Shown one piece after another: positions 34,060-46,429 of a DNA stretch of 64,000 bases. The DNA is from Chalara sp. BL73 (Eukaryota > Ascomycota > Leotiomycetes > Helotiales), in NCBI GenBank assembly GCA_918026815.1, contig CAKJVC010000042.1:62001-126000 (forward strand). Reading direction: 5' to 3'. Numbering within the stretch: the stretch's first letter is position 1; every line of letters begins with the position of its first letter. The notes below the pieces were generated by a model. It ran no database searches. It was not told the origin of the DNA and saw only the letters and a list, made by a program, of their open reading frames with translations. A program made the position numbers and the translations under genes.

Positions 34060-35056
34060 TTGCTGTTCAAAATTAACTTCTCTAAAGCGGTAATGCGGAC
34101 CGCAGAGTTACAGCTTTGGGCTATCTTTACCTGTCTATTTTCTGCACATTCCTTACCACTTTGGATACGGCTATTGTCGGAGCTGCTCTCCCAGCAAGTA
34201 AGTTTGATATTTTCTAATGTATTGGTTCCAATATCGCCGCTAAGCATGAATTGGCAGTTGCGACCTCACTGAAATCGGCAACAGGGGAGGCATACTGAAA
34301 CATTGACGTCGTTTCCTTCCCGCAAAGTGTATTTAACGGTCTTCTCGCTCTGAGTCTGATATTATTTGATGTGGAAAGATGGAATATGGCATGGGAAGAG
34401 AGAGTTTGGGCATATACTGAGGCTCAAATTTGGTACTCGGGGTGTCGAATGGCTATTTGTGTGGTATACAATTATGATGGTCAAGCACAAAGAGACCTAT
34501 GGTGAGTTCATATATTATGGCTGTTCCCTGTAGTGGGCGAATATTGATTTTCACTTAGGATGGTTTATGGTAGCACATGGTTTCTGTGTGTTGGCCATTA
34601 TGCTCCCGGGTCTCAGACCAGCCACAAACTTTTATACCCTATCCGGAGTGCTGTTCGAGCTTCCAAATATCTTTCTAAATCTCCATCGCTTGAGCATCAG
34701 GTTCACATGGATGGCTCAATCCTTCAGTTAATCCATAGAGCGTTCTTCATAATCACTTTCTTCTTCACTCGACTTGTGTTCAGGGCGTGGAAGGGTTTCT
34801 CGCTTTTTAGACATCTGTTCAATGCAATTACGGAGCCTACCAGTGGTGTCGCTCTTAGAGTGTTATGCCAAGATGAGTCTTTGCCTTGTGAAGTAAAAGG
34901 TCCCTTTTCTCTACCAGCATGGACTGTGATTGCTCATTTGGTCTCCAACATCACGTTGCATTCTTTGAACTGGTATTGGTTCCGGAAGATGGCTCGGCTG
35001 ATGGGTAGATGCCTATCCCGTCGGACTAGTAAAGAAGTCAGAACTAAGAATAGCTA
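34060..35056 (+). pseudogene. Decayed TLC-domain membrane protein gene
   Basis: The plus strand carries pieces of a fungal TLC-domain (TRAM/LAG1/CLN8-like) protein: NIDVVSFPQSVFNGLLALSL, then AWEERVWAYTEA, VWYTIMMVKHKETYG, then after a GTGAGT...CTTAG intron GWFMVAHGFCVLAIMLPGLR and LPNIFLNLHRLS, and finally FFIITFFFTRLVFRAWK and TLHSLNWYWFRKM. These lie in different frames. One shift is near 34420 and a second between about 34690 and 34740, and a TGA at 34296-34298 sits where the family has an aromatic residue. The fragments keep family order, so this is a degraded gene. It ends 32 bases from the 3' end of the converging MFS gene. Confidence 0.65.
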
Positions 35057-35088
35057 AAAAGTAATATAATAACTCGCCTAGCCCTTAT

Positions 35089-36820
35089 TCAACTTTTCTT
35101 GCTTGGAAACCTACTTTGAACCCAAAGTTGCATAGAGAGTCCATACCTCGTTACAGTAAGAATCAATACTCCGCCTACTACTACCAGTGCTACCCCTACG
35201 ATTTCCTGTTAGCTGTTTGGTGGTCTTGTAGTCTGGATGATATACATATGACAGAGGTAAGTCCAATTCCAATTCCGTCTATCAACGGTATGATTGAGGC
35301 TGTTCCTCCAGCACTAAAAGCATATTGGACAAGGTACTTCGTTGTGATAACATCTGTCCGCTGCTCTGGAAGTACTTCTAGACAATGTCAGCCTGGTAAC
35401 GGAAGTATTTGATAATATCTTTATTGACTTACCAGCACAGTAGGTGTTCAGACTATTGAATGCGAGCATGAGACCTAGACCGCAGAAAAAGGCAGAGACA
35501 GTAGGCAAAGCAAGGCCGCCAAAAGAAAGCTCCAAACACCATCCATAAAGAAGAGTAGAAGCAGGAACCATGAGAAAGAACGACCAAAGGCCGCTGTTGA
35601 GTCTGTCCTGTGGAAGACGCAGGCCATTGCGCCTTTCAATACCTCGTAGAACTGCTCGATCAGAAAGGCGACCACCAAGAAGGGCTCCTACAACAAAACC
35701 TGTACCGGGGGCAAGGTAGAAAAGACCAGAGACTAGTGGTGTTGTGAGGTGAAAACGTGGGTTAATGAGATGGCGTGGTGATGCTAACAAAGAGTACTGG
35801 AAGTAGCTGAGGAATCCGCAGGAAAGGTCCTTGGTACCAGGGTAAGTATATACTTTATGAGCAAGAAGGTGTACATACCACAAGAAAGACATTAGGATAA
35901 ACTAGAGCTTTCAGCACTGGCAAAGGAGTGAAGGTTTTGATTGCATTGATGGAAAAGGGAGTCTTCCCACCTCGTCGATCGCTCTGCTCAATGGAAGGAA
36001 CAAAGATCAGCGAGGTAGCCAGTCCAAGACCCGCCATCGCAGCCTGAATCCAGAAGATAACTCTCCAGTTCGCAAGCGCGACTACAATCCCACCAACACA
36101 CGGTCCTTTGGCATATTATTAGTAAAAGTTCGTCCAGTTTGATGAAGGGTAACTATTGTACCTACTGCTGGACCGCAAACTGTCCCGACCATGAAGAATG
36201 CTGTTGCCATGCCACGTTGTGTCTATTCATGATGTCAACCTTTAATACTACTTTCAAAGAGGCCTCCAAGGCTCACTGGCTTATATATATCTGCCAACAT
36301 GGTTTGACCAGCAACCATAAAATAGGTCCCGGTGAGTCCAGCCAGCAAACGTGTGGCAATAAAGACACGGATATTTGGAGCACAAGCAGTTCCTAGAGTG
36401 GAAGCAAAAAGCGCCAGAATTGCTGCATCATAAGATACTTTCCTTCCCGTGAACTATAGGCTAGGAGTAAGTCACAGGGTAGGCTGGAACAATCTTCCAA
36501 TACAGGAAACAAACGATACTTACCTTACTAATCGGCACCCATATGAATGGTGACAGTCCCATAGCTATGAATACCATGGCGTTGGAAGCATTCAAGATTC
36601 CGAGCGTAGTCGAGAACTCTCCTACAATCTCAATCGTTGCTGGGAATATTGCCGTGCTCGAGAAAGTCATGGTTAATGACATCCAACTAGCAACGAAAAC
36701 TATCAAAACTTTCCTCCATGGTGAGTATAATTCACCGGCTTTAACAGTATCATTATCTGTGTGATTCGGAATCTTGGGGGCTGATAGAAGTTCTTGATCC
36801 ATGACTTCGGTAACCGCCAT
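35089..36820 (-). CDS. Major facilitator superfamily transporter, DHA1 type, 7 exons
   Basis: Model: complement of 35089-35195, 35246-35377, 35433-35829, 35879-36105, 36162-36222, 36277-36453 and 36524-36820; 1398 bases, 465 residues, the normal length. All six introns (49-70 bases) have GT-AG ends and keep the frame. The N-terminal half shows the DHA1 pattern: SWMSLTMTFSSTAIFPATI in TM1, WVPISKFTGRK in the loop 2-3 motif, ATRLLAGLTGTYFMVAGQ in TM4-5, and QRGMATAFFMVGTVCGPAVGP, the drug:H+ antiporter motif C region. The C-terminal half contains NPRFHLTTPLVSGLFYLAPG and LVVVGGVLILTVTRYG. Expected to export or import a small organic molecule across the plasma membrane; substrate unknown. It is divergent from the Zn2Cys6 regulator. 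Translating without the last introns gives a false early stop. Confidence 0.85.
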
Positions 36821-37547
36821 TGAGCAGATAATATAAGGCAGTAAGAGGTTGGAGGCGTTATATTTCAGCAAGTTGCATTAAATAACCAGACTGGACGGGT
36901 CTAGTTTTAGGTAGGAAAGATATGGATGAAGTTTGAGCTACGTTTTGGCAACTTTGCAAAGTTTTCGGCCTTATATGTAGCATCGGTGAGAAGTAAATGG
37001 GGAATCAAGCTATTTTGCCGAGAGTGGGCAAATCTGATAATTGACTACGTTTTTTTGAATACACCAAATAATTGAAGCTACTATAACAACTGGTTTAGCA
37101 AGAGGACACTCATAGCTTATGTATAGAAACTCATGGTAAGTTTAGAAGCAATTTTAGAGAGTAGAAATGAAAGAGGGAGGCAAGATATGTTCATCTAACC
37201 ATTGGATATGACGTGGATGCTGCTTTATAGCCAACGTTAAGTTAGTTGAGCATCAAGCGTTTAGCTTGATTCAACATTGTAAATCTATAAGGTGTTTATA
37301 ACTTAGAAATGGTAATAAAGACTATCAATGCTGTTTGAAGATGCCCAGTTGGTCAACGCTAGCGGGATTCATGTTCGATTTCGCCGAGATGCCAAGACAA
37401 CCTGCCACTCAATGACGCCAAGCCAGCGGGAAAATCCTTCGTAACCCCGAGGACAGTAGGGCACCTCTTCATTTTGCCCGTGTATTTAATAATGCAGCAA
37501 AATATCTAAGCTTTTGACTCACTATCTTCTCAGTCTCTAATTCGGCC
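36821..37547. promoter_or_regulatory. Divergent promoter region, MFS transporter / Zn2Cys6 regulator
   Basis: 727 bases between the two start codons. Regulator and transporter genes arranged like this are often co-regulated, with the regulator binding here. I see no clean CGG-N-CCG pair by eye, so the operator is not located. Confidence 0.5.
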
Positions 37548-39775
37548 ATGGATGGAGAAAATGCAACATCAGAAAATAGAAGCCCGTTTGCCAAGCCAGG
37601 AAGCAGAGTAGCCTCCAGAGCATCAAGCCGCAAGAAACCTTTAGCGTGAGGTAAAAATGTACTCAGGATGTCACCAGGTGGCTAACCTAAGAAAGATGCC
37701 AGAGATGTCGCTTACGCAAGGTCAAATGTCCTGGTGGAGCACCTTGCGATGTGTGTCATAAATCAGGTTGCGGTGATGCTTGCATATACATTGGCAGAAA
37801 TCGACAGGTCAAGGTCGCTGAAAAGTGAGTTACTTGCTCAGAAAATGCCACTATATTAATTGGATATTCTTTAGATATCTCCAAGAGGTACTTGCGGAAA
37901 ATGAGCGGTTGAAGCAATGCAATTCTTCCCAGACGCCGCATTCTGCTAATAACACGACCTCACAATCAAGGACAGATTTAACCACAGGTGATGCAAACGT
38001 GCGCAACCCTCTAGTCAAAGAACCCGCGTGGTTTCAAGTTACACCGTATGAAACCTCCAAGATACCCATCTATATTGGTGAAGCAGTATGTACCGCTTTC
38101 GCGACACGTCTTCGGCAATTTTTATGTCTGCCTGATAGAGCAGTGCAGCACATTCCGAGAATAAACTATGTCAAAGATGAAAACCTTTCCATGCCGTCAG
38201 ATGTTCAGGTAATTTGGCCAACTCAAACTCACGCAAGATTACTTGTGAAGGTAGTTATGTCTCGTGTAAACCGAGCATTTCATGTATGTTTGATAGACTT
38301 GACTATGGCAAAGCTTGACCAAATATACCGAGATTCTTCATTTGCACCGACCTCATTTACGAGCAAGCTCTTTGCCTTGTTTGCTGTGGGAGAAGTGTAC
38401 TCTTGCAACGTAAAGGATTGGTCAGGAGGAGAGGTGCCTGGGCTGGCCTATTTCAGATATGCATCTAGGATTTTGCAAATTCTACCAGAGAGACCAGATC
38501 TAGATGTAATAGAGACATTAGTGCTTTTTGTAGGTTGAACCTTCATAGCCACAATATATCTTGAAATTGAGGCTTTCATCTCGCTAATAAGCTTAGTCTT
38601 TTTATTCCCACAATCTCAATAGAAGACATTCGGCATATTCGTGGATTGGGTCTGCTCTTCGCTTAGCAGTGTCGGTTGGACTTCACCATAATCTTCCCAG
38701 CACAGTTCAAATTAGCCCATTTGCCCGGCAACACCGTATTTGCCTTTGGTGGACGATTTATACCTGTGATAAAATGTGGGGCTCAAAACTGAGCCACCCC
38801 TTTGAAATCCAAGAGATGGACATGAGCGTTGACCAACCTTGTATCTCGGCCCTGGACGAAAATGAAAGAGCGCAGCTTCCAGAACCAGCATATATGATAG
38901 CGAGCATTCAATTAGCCAAGATCACTGGTAGCATTATTAGTACGATTTACCGGAGGAACAATCCTCCACCTTTCATACTGAGCGTCCAGAAGATTTTACG
39001 TGACCTGAAAAGTTGGATAGCAAACTTGCCAGAAACGGTTAAGCTTGTTAGCGGTGATAAACCGAGAGCGCGGCATATCGTCTCCTTACATCTCTCATTC
39101 AATCAGGTAATATACACTAGGTATTTGAAACTTCTTGCTCGCTGACCATTTCAGTGCGTGATACTTGCTACTAGGCCGGTTCTGCTGCATGTCCTAGAGA
39201 TATCGCGCACAGCGTCTCAAGGATACCGTTCCTCTGCTTTGAATCAGACACCATCAATTATACAAACTCTTGCGGAAGCTTGTCTTCACGCTGCACGCCA
39301 TTCAAATGAGCTGCTCACACAAATCTGGGCCGATGGCACACTGGCAACCTATACATATTTTGGTGCACAATACCTTTTTTCGTCGGCAGTGATCCTAGCA
39401 ATTTCAACTTTGCTGAACGAGAACGGCATGGATCGCGACCTTCTACGATCCTCAGCACAGCTATTGCAATTCATGGCTGACAGCGGAAACCTCTCTGCAT
39501 TGGAGTTTTGTGGACATCTGGATCATGTGAAACTTGCTTGTGACGAGTATCGGTCGAGGGTTATGGATGGTGTTGATGCTTCCACCATTCTCAATGATGG
39601 TAATTCAGAAATTATTGGCGGTCAGTTCAATTTCTTCACAACAGAAATGGCATTAGGTCAACCACCAATGCAGGATTTCCTCACTCAAGATGAGGTCCCG
39701 TTCGAGTTCATTAGTACGGCAGGTCAACCTGATAGTACGTCGATATTCTATGACTGGCCAGCTCAAGGGCATTAG
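37548..39775 (+). CDS. Zn(II)2Cys6 fungal transcription factor with fungal-specific TF domain
   Basis: Model: 37548-37645, 37696-37824, 37875-38529, 38597-39106 and 39155-39775; 2013 bases, 670 residues. Introns are 48-67 bases. The zinc cluster is at residues 34-62 with spacing Cys-x2-Cys-x6-Cys-x5-Cys-x2-Cys-x8-Cys (LACQRCRLRKVKCPGGAPC, then DVCHKSGCGDAC). It is followed by a linker and a short coiled coil (EKYLQEVLAENERLKQ). The middle homology region is marked by RRHSAYSWIGSALRLAVSVG and LHHNLPS. Family members bind DNA as dimers at CGG half-sites and usually control a nearby pathway. The neighbouring divergent MFS gene is the natural candidate target. The first acceptor is the AG just before TGCCAGAG, not the earlier CTAAG, because only that restores the Cys cluster. 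Confidence 0.87.
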
Positions 39776-40590
39776 TCAATAGCGCTCATGTGACATTGCC
39801 AGAGAATCAAGACGCACTTCCCAGGTTAATTACAACCAACAAACAGTTCACATATCAATGACTATAATCACGAGTTCTGCGAATTTCCCTCTATGCGGCA
39901 ACACAAAGAGCATAAAGGGATAATTCGAAACCAAAATCGGTTATTTTAAATAAAGAACTGGCGCCCGCCGCTCCTCCAGGCCGAATACTCACGTCCTTCA
40001 GTCGTGTACGGGTACAATACACCCACCACGAAGCCCTTTGCGACAAAATCAGAGCTATTAGAGGAAAAGACACGGGATCGTGGCTTCCACTTACCGCTAC
40101 CCAACAGCTGCGCAAACATCCTCCCCTCGTTTCTTCCAAAAACGATGGAACCGCAAAAATCGTATAGTAGGGCACATCTTCCAGATCATTCGTAGCAACT
40201 ACATCATAATCCTCACTCGTCTTCTCTACATCATTATTACTAGGTTCATTTTCTTCTCACCCTCCCCCTCCGACCCTCTTACGCTGCTCACTATCTTTAA
40301 AATTCTCTTACGTTGCGCATTCTCGTACGTAGTAGCAACCGAGGTCCTCCCCAGAGTCTTGCCCCGGGATCAGGAGGGGGCGGTTCTGGAACCCAAGCGG
40401 CCCAAATAGCGGCGCAAGGCGTTAGTTCAGGATGGATAGTCACCAATCTCCTCAGTGTCTAATTCGCCGACAATATTGTGCTCATGCGCTTTCCCAACTG
40501 GACGGGCACAAAACTTGGCTGCTGGAGTTCTGACGGACGAAACTACGTGGATGAATATCTCCCGCCCAGACAAGGAAATGGCCATGCCTG

Positions 40591-40785
40591 TAGTCAAGAA
40601 GAGATAGATTCCATTACATTGAAAGTTCATACTCAGATGAGTCTGAGAAAATCAAGCAGGCAGCGCTAGCAAATGGTGGGTTTGTAGAAGCACTGGCGCC
40701 CGAGAAATATTGGAGGGAAAAATTGACCATTAAGTTGAAGAGGCCCTTGGAAGAGTGGGTGTATCGTTGGCCTTTACCGGGTTGA
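40591..40785 (+). CDS. Possible 3' exon of an unrecognised gene
   Basis: About 64 codons open to a TGA at 40783-40785. The reading includes GGFVEALAPEKYWREKL and PLEEWVYRWPLPG, which look like real protein (balanced charge, conserved-looking aromatic residues). A TAG precedes it directly, so it would need a splice acceptor (TGTAG just upstream would fit). I cannot build the rest of the gene and do not recognise the family. Confidence 0.25.
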
Positions 40786-41580
40786 GGAGGGGTTTTGGTT
40801 CATATAACGGCGGGACAAAGGAGACGTGCGAAGTGCAAAGATATCGACTACATAGGCAGCAACCGAGAGTTATTCAATATCCAAGGCTCGGGACTGTACA
40901 GTATCTATTATGTAGTAACATGTCCTGTTGACATTTGAGATGTTCACGCAATCCTTCGATAACCTCATCCATCAAGTAGTCATTTGGGTAGACATACACT
41001 CTAATCTGCTCATCCTCCTACAACTATCTCCACTATCTTTACCCTATTTATTCCCAGGTATCAACCGCCGCCCAGTTCCATCATTCAGCTCTTAGATTTA
41101 TATATCACCAATCATTACCTTACTAAGCTAATAAACACCGTTCCAAATATTCCGTAGATGAGTCTTAGATTCAATATCTCATTTCTGGTGGTAACTTCGC
41201 AACTATTTACCCTATGGCTCGTAGACCTGGAGGAGCGTAGTGACATAGGAGAGCAACCGGGATGGGGCGTTTGGCCAACAGGCTCCCTGGAGTGGTTGAC
41301 TCCAGCGAGAAAAGCCGAAACGAAGAGAGTAGATGGAGTGGCGATTACAGAGCTTAAGGCGTGGAAGCCAGATGAGTGGTGATATTGGGGCATTGGAGAA
41401 GGTGGAAAGCTTGAATGGCTGAAGGCGGGAAGGATGGAAGGTGTTGATAAGACTGCAAATGGAGAGACCTACTTTGAAGACCGTAGCTTAGAACCTAATA
41501 ATCACCAATCAAGGAACCAATATCGCCACCGCAAGAGCATAGTCAATAGCTACTATGCCTTTTGCACGGTGATAGGTATC

Positions 41581-41700
41581 CCAACATATATTAAAAGTTA
41601 TTTTACTTTAAAATTATACCTCATGTTTGCTTAATGCAATTTCAAAAATAATACTAATACAGCTTTTTTTTATAAAAAACTTAATAAAATAAAAGCGCAA
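41581..41700. other. AT-rich block (about 19% G+C)
   Basis: Hand count gives 23 G or C in 120 bases. Poly-A and poly-T runs dominate. It could be a small degenerate (RIP-like) remnant or simply an AT-rich spacer. Confidence 0.6.
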
Positions 41701-41998
41701 ACAGGAAAATAATTTCAAGTTGTCAGATGCCACAAACCAAAAGCTTGAGGCTCGGTAAGCATAATCACTTATACAGAGAACTTTGGCGCTCACTACTTTG
41801 GGTATGGCGCCTCACTTGCCTCACTTGCCGCTTTTGAGATCACCGACGATTTGGCCTACATTTAAAAAGCAGCATATTTAAGGAATCTTATATTACTGTC
41901 AGACCTGCCTGTAGCTGGATATTCTGAGAGGGGACATTAAGGGCGGCAATTTCGGTAGTAGGCCCGCTAAGCGTCCCATGCAGGCATTCCCTAGACAT

Positions 41999-42436
41999 CT
42001 AAAGGTTTGCCTTGGCCATCCCTTCACCTGAAAACCGATACACAACATCCTGAAATGACCCCGTTGGGAATACATAGAGCCATCTCAAGGGGATTACCCC
42101 AGTGTTCGTGATCCCGTGCTCTGCATTCCCAGGGATGAACACGGCCGTATCTTTCGAGACCGGATACACAATCCCATCGATCGTGACATCTCCAGAGCCA
42201 TCCAAGATGTAATATATTTCGGATTGTGTATGCCGATGGCGGCAAAGGTGGCCAGTTCCAGCGGGACAGACCGCCACCCCAGCGCACATGCCGTCAGATG
42301 GTGTTTTCGGCTTGGAGAGAAGGGTATGCCATGTCAGATCTCCCCGCGAAATGTCACCGAAGGATTCAGCTGGCGTGGTAGCTGTGTATTTTGGAGAGAT
42401 GATGACTGGCTGGGTCTTCATTTTGGGGTTGCACAT
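41999..42436 (-). CDS. Small cupin-domain protein
   Basis: Single exon, 145 residues (140 if the Met at 42421 is used). It is a one-domain cupin. Metal ligands are visible in motif 1, CRHRHTQSEIYYILDG (His 67, His 69, Glu 73), and motif 2, FIPGNAEHG (His 107). The core VTIDGIVYPVSKDTAVFIPG is typical for the cupin_2 barrel. Small stand-alone cupins act as isomerases, lyases, dioxygenases or sugar/auxin-binding proteins, and the sequence does not say which. The nearest genes are the Zn2Cys6 regulator (2.2 kb left) and the FMO-like gene (1.6 kb right), so a shared pathway is possible but unproven. Confidence 0.82.
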   Translation of the reverse strand: MCNPKMKTQPVIISPKYTATTPAESFGDISRGDLTWHTLLSKPKTPSDGMCAGVAVCPAGTGHLCRHRHTQSEIYYILDGSGDVTIDGIVYPVSKDTAVFIPGNAEHGITNTGVIPLRWLYVFPTGSFQDVVYRFSGEGMAKANL

Positions 42437-44036
42437 ATGGAGAGCTGCTTGACTGTTTTAGTCATTAAATACAGATCAATAAAGTTCGGAACAATCCTTA
42501 TGAATGGTGCGAGTCTCGTGTTATGTCATGTCTGTCAGGGACTGCACGACTTAAAAGAGTAAAGAGTTCCGAGCAGACAACTCCTTATCCAGTTAACCGC
42601 CCTTTTCCCTTTTAGTACATTAGTAGCCCGCTAACCTATCATTATTGACCATGTCACCCATCATTACTTAATTGAGTATTAGTTCGATTTGAGACTTTCT
42701 AATTTCCGCCTATTACAAGTTTATAATAATACAGCGAACTTGGTAAAAACCGACAGCAGAAACCGTAACTAACGTCACTACACTATGAGATAGTTCAGCT
42801 TAAACTAACTTTTACTGAAGAACGGCGAGCTGCGCGCCTTTATCCACTTTGCCGTTCTGCTTTCTCAGTACTAGATGCTGATAAAACCGAACATTTCTGG
42901 AGCAGCGGGCGGGGAAGCCAGAGCGCTTGCGTTGTACAGTTTTATGGGCAGTATTTTCCGGACTCTCGGCTTCAAGTAACCGTTGCCAATAAACTTAAAC
43001 GACAGCCTATATTGCCATTGCAGCCTTTTACTTTAAGAGCTTTCTATTTCGTGTGTTCGTGCGTTTCGGAGCGCGGAACATAATTTTGAGTCCCATAATT
43101 CCATCTAAATTCTCAACTTTTTATAGCCTTGAAACGTTTGGGGGAAAAGAAGGCTCAGGACAAGAAGCAGATGCCTGGCTTTCATTTTATCCCAGATTCG
43201 AGTTAAGCGGAGGTTTTCATGCATGTCAATGATAAATGGTGAACAAGATGCAGGTAGAGAAGCGTACTCACCATATTCCCCAATCCGTATCCGCCATACA
43301 ACAGTATGCCCATCGCTACCTGCCCACCAAACCTTCCACCCTTGATCCATTATCCCCAGAAGGCATCGAAACCCCTCTACGTTCGCGCACACCTTTTTTT
43401 TTCATGGACGGAACGTCCGCTGAAAGCATTCCTCTTCGTCCCCGCTCCAATGTACTCCACGCTGTATCCAGGAGCGGCAAACACGAGCTCCCGCCTGCTT
43501 AAAGGCTTGCAGCTTCAACAATAAGTACGTCCCCGATAGCCTGGAGAATGCTAGCTCTCGCAGCAGTGGCTGAGGTGTTGCTAGAGTTTGGATTCAGTCT
43601 AGTATTTTATATGTAATGGCAAAGCTGATGCGAGGGTAGCCGGATAAGGTGATGTCAGGCGAGGCTTCTTTCTTGGTTGGCGGACTTTCCCAAGGTGCTT
43701 GGCTATCATGACGTGCTTACAGACCAGCTTCCATAGTTGCCGATCTGTACCCTGAATAACGCCAGGCCATCCGATTAACCGAAAAAACTAGGCTCAAAGG
43801 AGAGGATTCACCTCTCAAGAAACATCCATAGAGGCTACAAAGGGTTCAAGATATTAATCTTCTCAGTCTTGTTGCTTAGCTTAAAAAACACGATGAACCG
43901 CACCAAGGCTCGAAGATGGTATTGCAATAAAAAAATTAATGGAAAACTGAAGTCTGGTCTATCATTTCCTAGAGCTAGTTATGTAAACCTGCAGAGAAAG
44001 AGCGCCTGGAACATGATGTTACAAGCAGAGACATGT
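42437..44036. other. 1.6 kb intergenic
   Basis: The first few hundred bases should hold the cupin promoter. Overlapping ORFs at 43105-43510 on both strands carry no recognisable family, and their coding status is doubtful. Nothing else seen. Confidence 0.45.
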
Positions 44037-45511
44037 TTACAGTTTCGCCCTGATCTCTGTCCCATGTGAGCTTCTAAGATGCTTCCAATGCTTATCTCTC
44101 AAGCTAAGCACGAGCTCAAATCCCTGTGATACCCAAGCATCATCCCATGGAGGCAGCTCATAGCCCTTTGTCCCTGGCGCTGGCTTCCCAGCGAAGTTTC
44201 GTAGCCAGGTAAAATACTCTTCCAAATCAGGCCTGATCGCATGGAAATTGTTTGTCGGACCTTTGTACTCGAGTCGTCTCGCTTCCCAATCTTTCTGCTC
44301 CTCTAAAGAAGGCAAAGATCCAGAGCGGCCTGCCAAAAATCGTGCCACTGCGACTGCCTGATACTCATAAACACGAAAACTAATAGCTGCCTTGACCTGT
44401 CCAACTACCGCTAGAGACGGGTCATCATTCTTGAAGATGTGTTGATAAAATCCTGCTAACCGATTCTGCGGTGTCACTGGATCTGGGCTCAAGAACGGGT
44501 ATGATAACCGATATCCTGTCGCAAATATGATTTTATCAAAATTCTCTACGATGCTACCATCCTCAAACTCGATAGATCCTCCATTGTGACTAGATATCCG
44601 ACGAATAGGTGGCTTTTCAATAACATGATTGAGTTTGAAACCCTCCTCAAGGAGTGGATTCTTGGTGCGCTGAGAGACATAGAGTGGTGCTTGGACAATG
44701 GAACTTAAATCGGTGACGAGGTCCACTGATGAAATGCTTCCACCAACAACAATAACTTTTTTGCCAACATAATTTTCCGCCGATCTAAATGACTTAGAGT
44801 GTTCGAATTTGTTTGGAAGAGCTTTATAGGCTTCATCTATCCCCCAGATGGCTGGTACTAGGGGAACAGCATAATGGCCCGTTGCGACTATAACCGCATC
44901 GTACCTTTCCTGCCACCAATAATCTTGTGCTTGCCCACGATATGGCTCGTTCGATTTGCGCAAGGTAACTATCCACTCATCTCCTTCCTTTACAACACGC
45001 TCAACAGTGGTATTAAGTTGAATCAGATGGCGGTAGTCATTGAATCCGTCCTCAATATACCCAGCAATGACCTTCCATGGACGAAAAGGGTTATTCGCGC
45101 CGTACTTCTGGATCGATAATGCTGAGTTTGTTGTAGGAAAAGGCTTGTATGTAAATGCCATTGGCAAAGCGCCGACGTTGCTGTCTAGCCCGCTGTATAT
45201 TCCTGTCCTGGCCTGTGTATCTTCGGGCGCAGGAGGAGCTAGCGAGGGAATCTGAGCTGGAGGCTGTCTAGAGACAGGAAGTTTTGATACTGGAGTAGGA
45301 AAGATATCTGGCTCTGGGTCGTAAAGCCTAGCAGGATTAGAAGCATACTTTCGTATTTCTGAAAAGGGACCTACCAGGTCCCGCCAATGCGATCTCTTCT
45401 CTCAAAAAGACGAACTGTCTCAAATACACCCTCATCTGAGAGTGCCTTGACTGCAGAAAGTCCTGATGGTCCTGAGCCTATAATGGCTACCCGGCGATAC
45501 TTTTGGGCCAT
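44037..45511 (-). CDS. Flavin-containing monooxygenase-like FAD/NAD(P)-binding protein
   Basis: Model: complement of 44037-45327 and 45375-45511, 475 residues; the 47-base intron splits the Trp codon of IGGTW. The FAD-binding motif GSGPSG is at residues 12-17, and the second dinucleotide motif is VVGGSISSVD. The FMO-like stretch is FEHSKSFRSAENYVGKKV, followed later by FDKIIFATGYRLSYPFL, the ATGY motif. These match fungal class B flavoprotein monooxygenases of the FMO type, which oxygenate N or S atoms using NADPH and O2. The substrate is not predictable. Continuous ORF prediction starting at 45167 would lose the FAD motif. Confidence 0.87.
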
Positions 45512-46429
45512 TTTTGTTCTCTACGCTTGATTCCCGCCAGACTGTGCAACCAGAAGTGAGAGCCCATTGTACCCTTTGTTTGTGGTTTATGTAGTATGCG
45601 GAAGTCGTGCGAGCTCATTGGATCCATATCTAATGAGCGAATAAGGGAATCCTCAACACACGCAAGGGTGGGTTGATATGGCGAAATTAAAAGCTTCCTC
45701 TGTTGCACGGCATCAGCAAGCCATCGTGGGGTGGTGTTAACCGCATTTCCCTAGCGAACCACGATGAAATAGCTTATCATTTTGCTGTTAAAAGTTGCGC
45801 TGTAGTCAGGTGTTGATTTCATTTAGGGTTGAAGCCGTTCCCATAGATTCATGGATGCTATGGATATACACACCCCCTTTAGCTGGTGAAAACTTGTTAA
45901 GCTCACCCCTTAATTTACTGCAGCATGGCATTGTATTGAAGTGAGAAACCTTGATTCATCTTAGAGAGAAGAAAACGAGTGTTATATACACATTGTAGGC
46001 TGAGACCAAACCTATTCCGTACTGGATCACATGGGATGTCACGTGACACACATGGTCCTTAACACATTGCCCAAATGGAAGCTGACGCCACGTACATTAC
46101 TTATCTATACATCAACCAGAAAAGAAAATGCCTAACAGTTCTAGGCTAATATACCAAGCGAAGGTCGCAGAGAGAGGAATCGATTTGGGCAATATGGAAT
46201 CACATTTGAACCTACCACCACCTTCCAGTTCTATACTTAAAACAGCTCCATGTCTAAGTTTCCTGCTTGAGGGCCTCTAAAGTCTTCCTTAAGCCGTCTG
46301 CATTCATTGAGAATTTTTCGATCCATGGCTGGATCTTATAGCATGTATCTACACCACACTAGTCAATAATATTCTTGAATTTATAATAGGTTGTGGTGCA
46401 ACTAACGGGATAACTAGTGGCTCTCCTTG
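45512..46429. other. Intergenic, upstream of FMO-like gene
   Basis: About 0.9 kb. It carries the FMO-like promoter and, near 46037-46042, a CACGTG palindrome. No gene seen. Confidence 0.45.

Larger units (their letters stand above)
39776..41998. other. 2.2 kb intergenic with one possible exon and an AT-rich block
   Basis: No gene I can name. A plus-strand open stretch at about 40591-40785 ends LEEWVYRWPLPG and has protein-like composition, but I find no start or partner exon. 41581-41700 is about 19% G+C by hand count, far below its surroundings. An ORF at 40080-40409 with a hydrophobic middle is not convincing. Confidence 0.45.

Noticed and set aside
40080..40409. 109-codon ORF with hydrophobic core
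   Set aside because: Low-complexity Ile/Leu/Phe run without a family; I could not link it to neighbouring open stretches.
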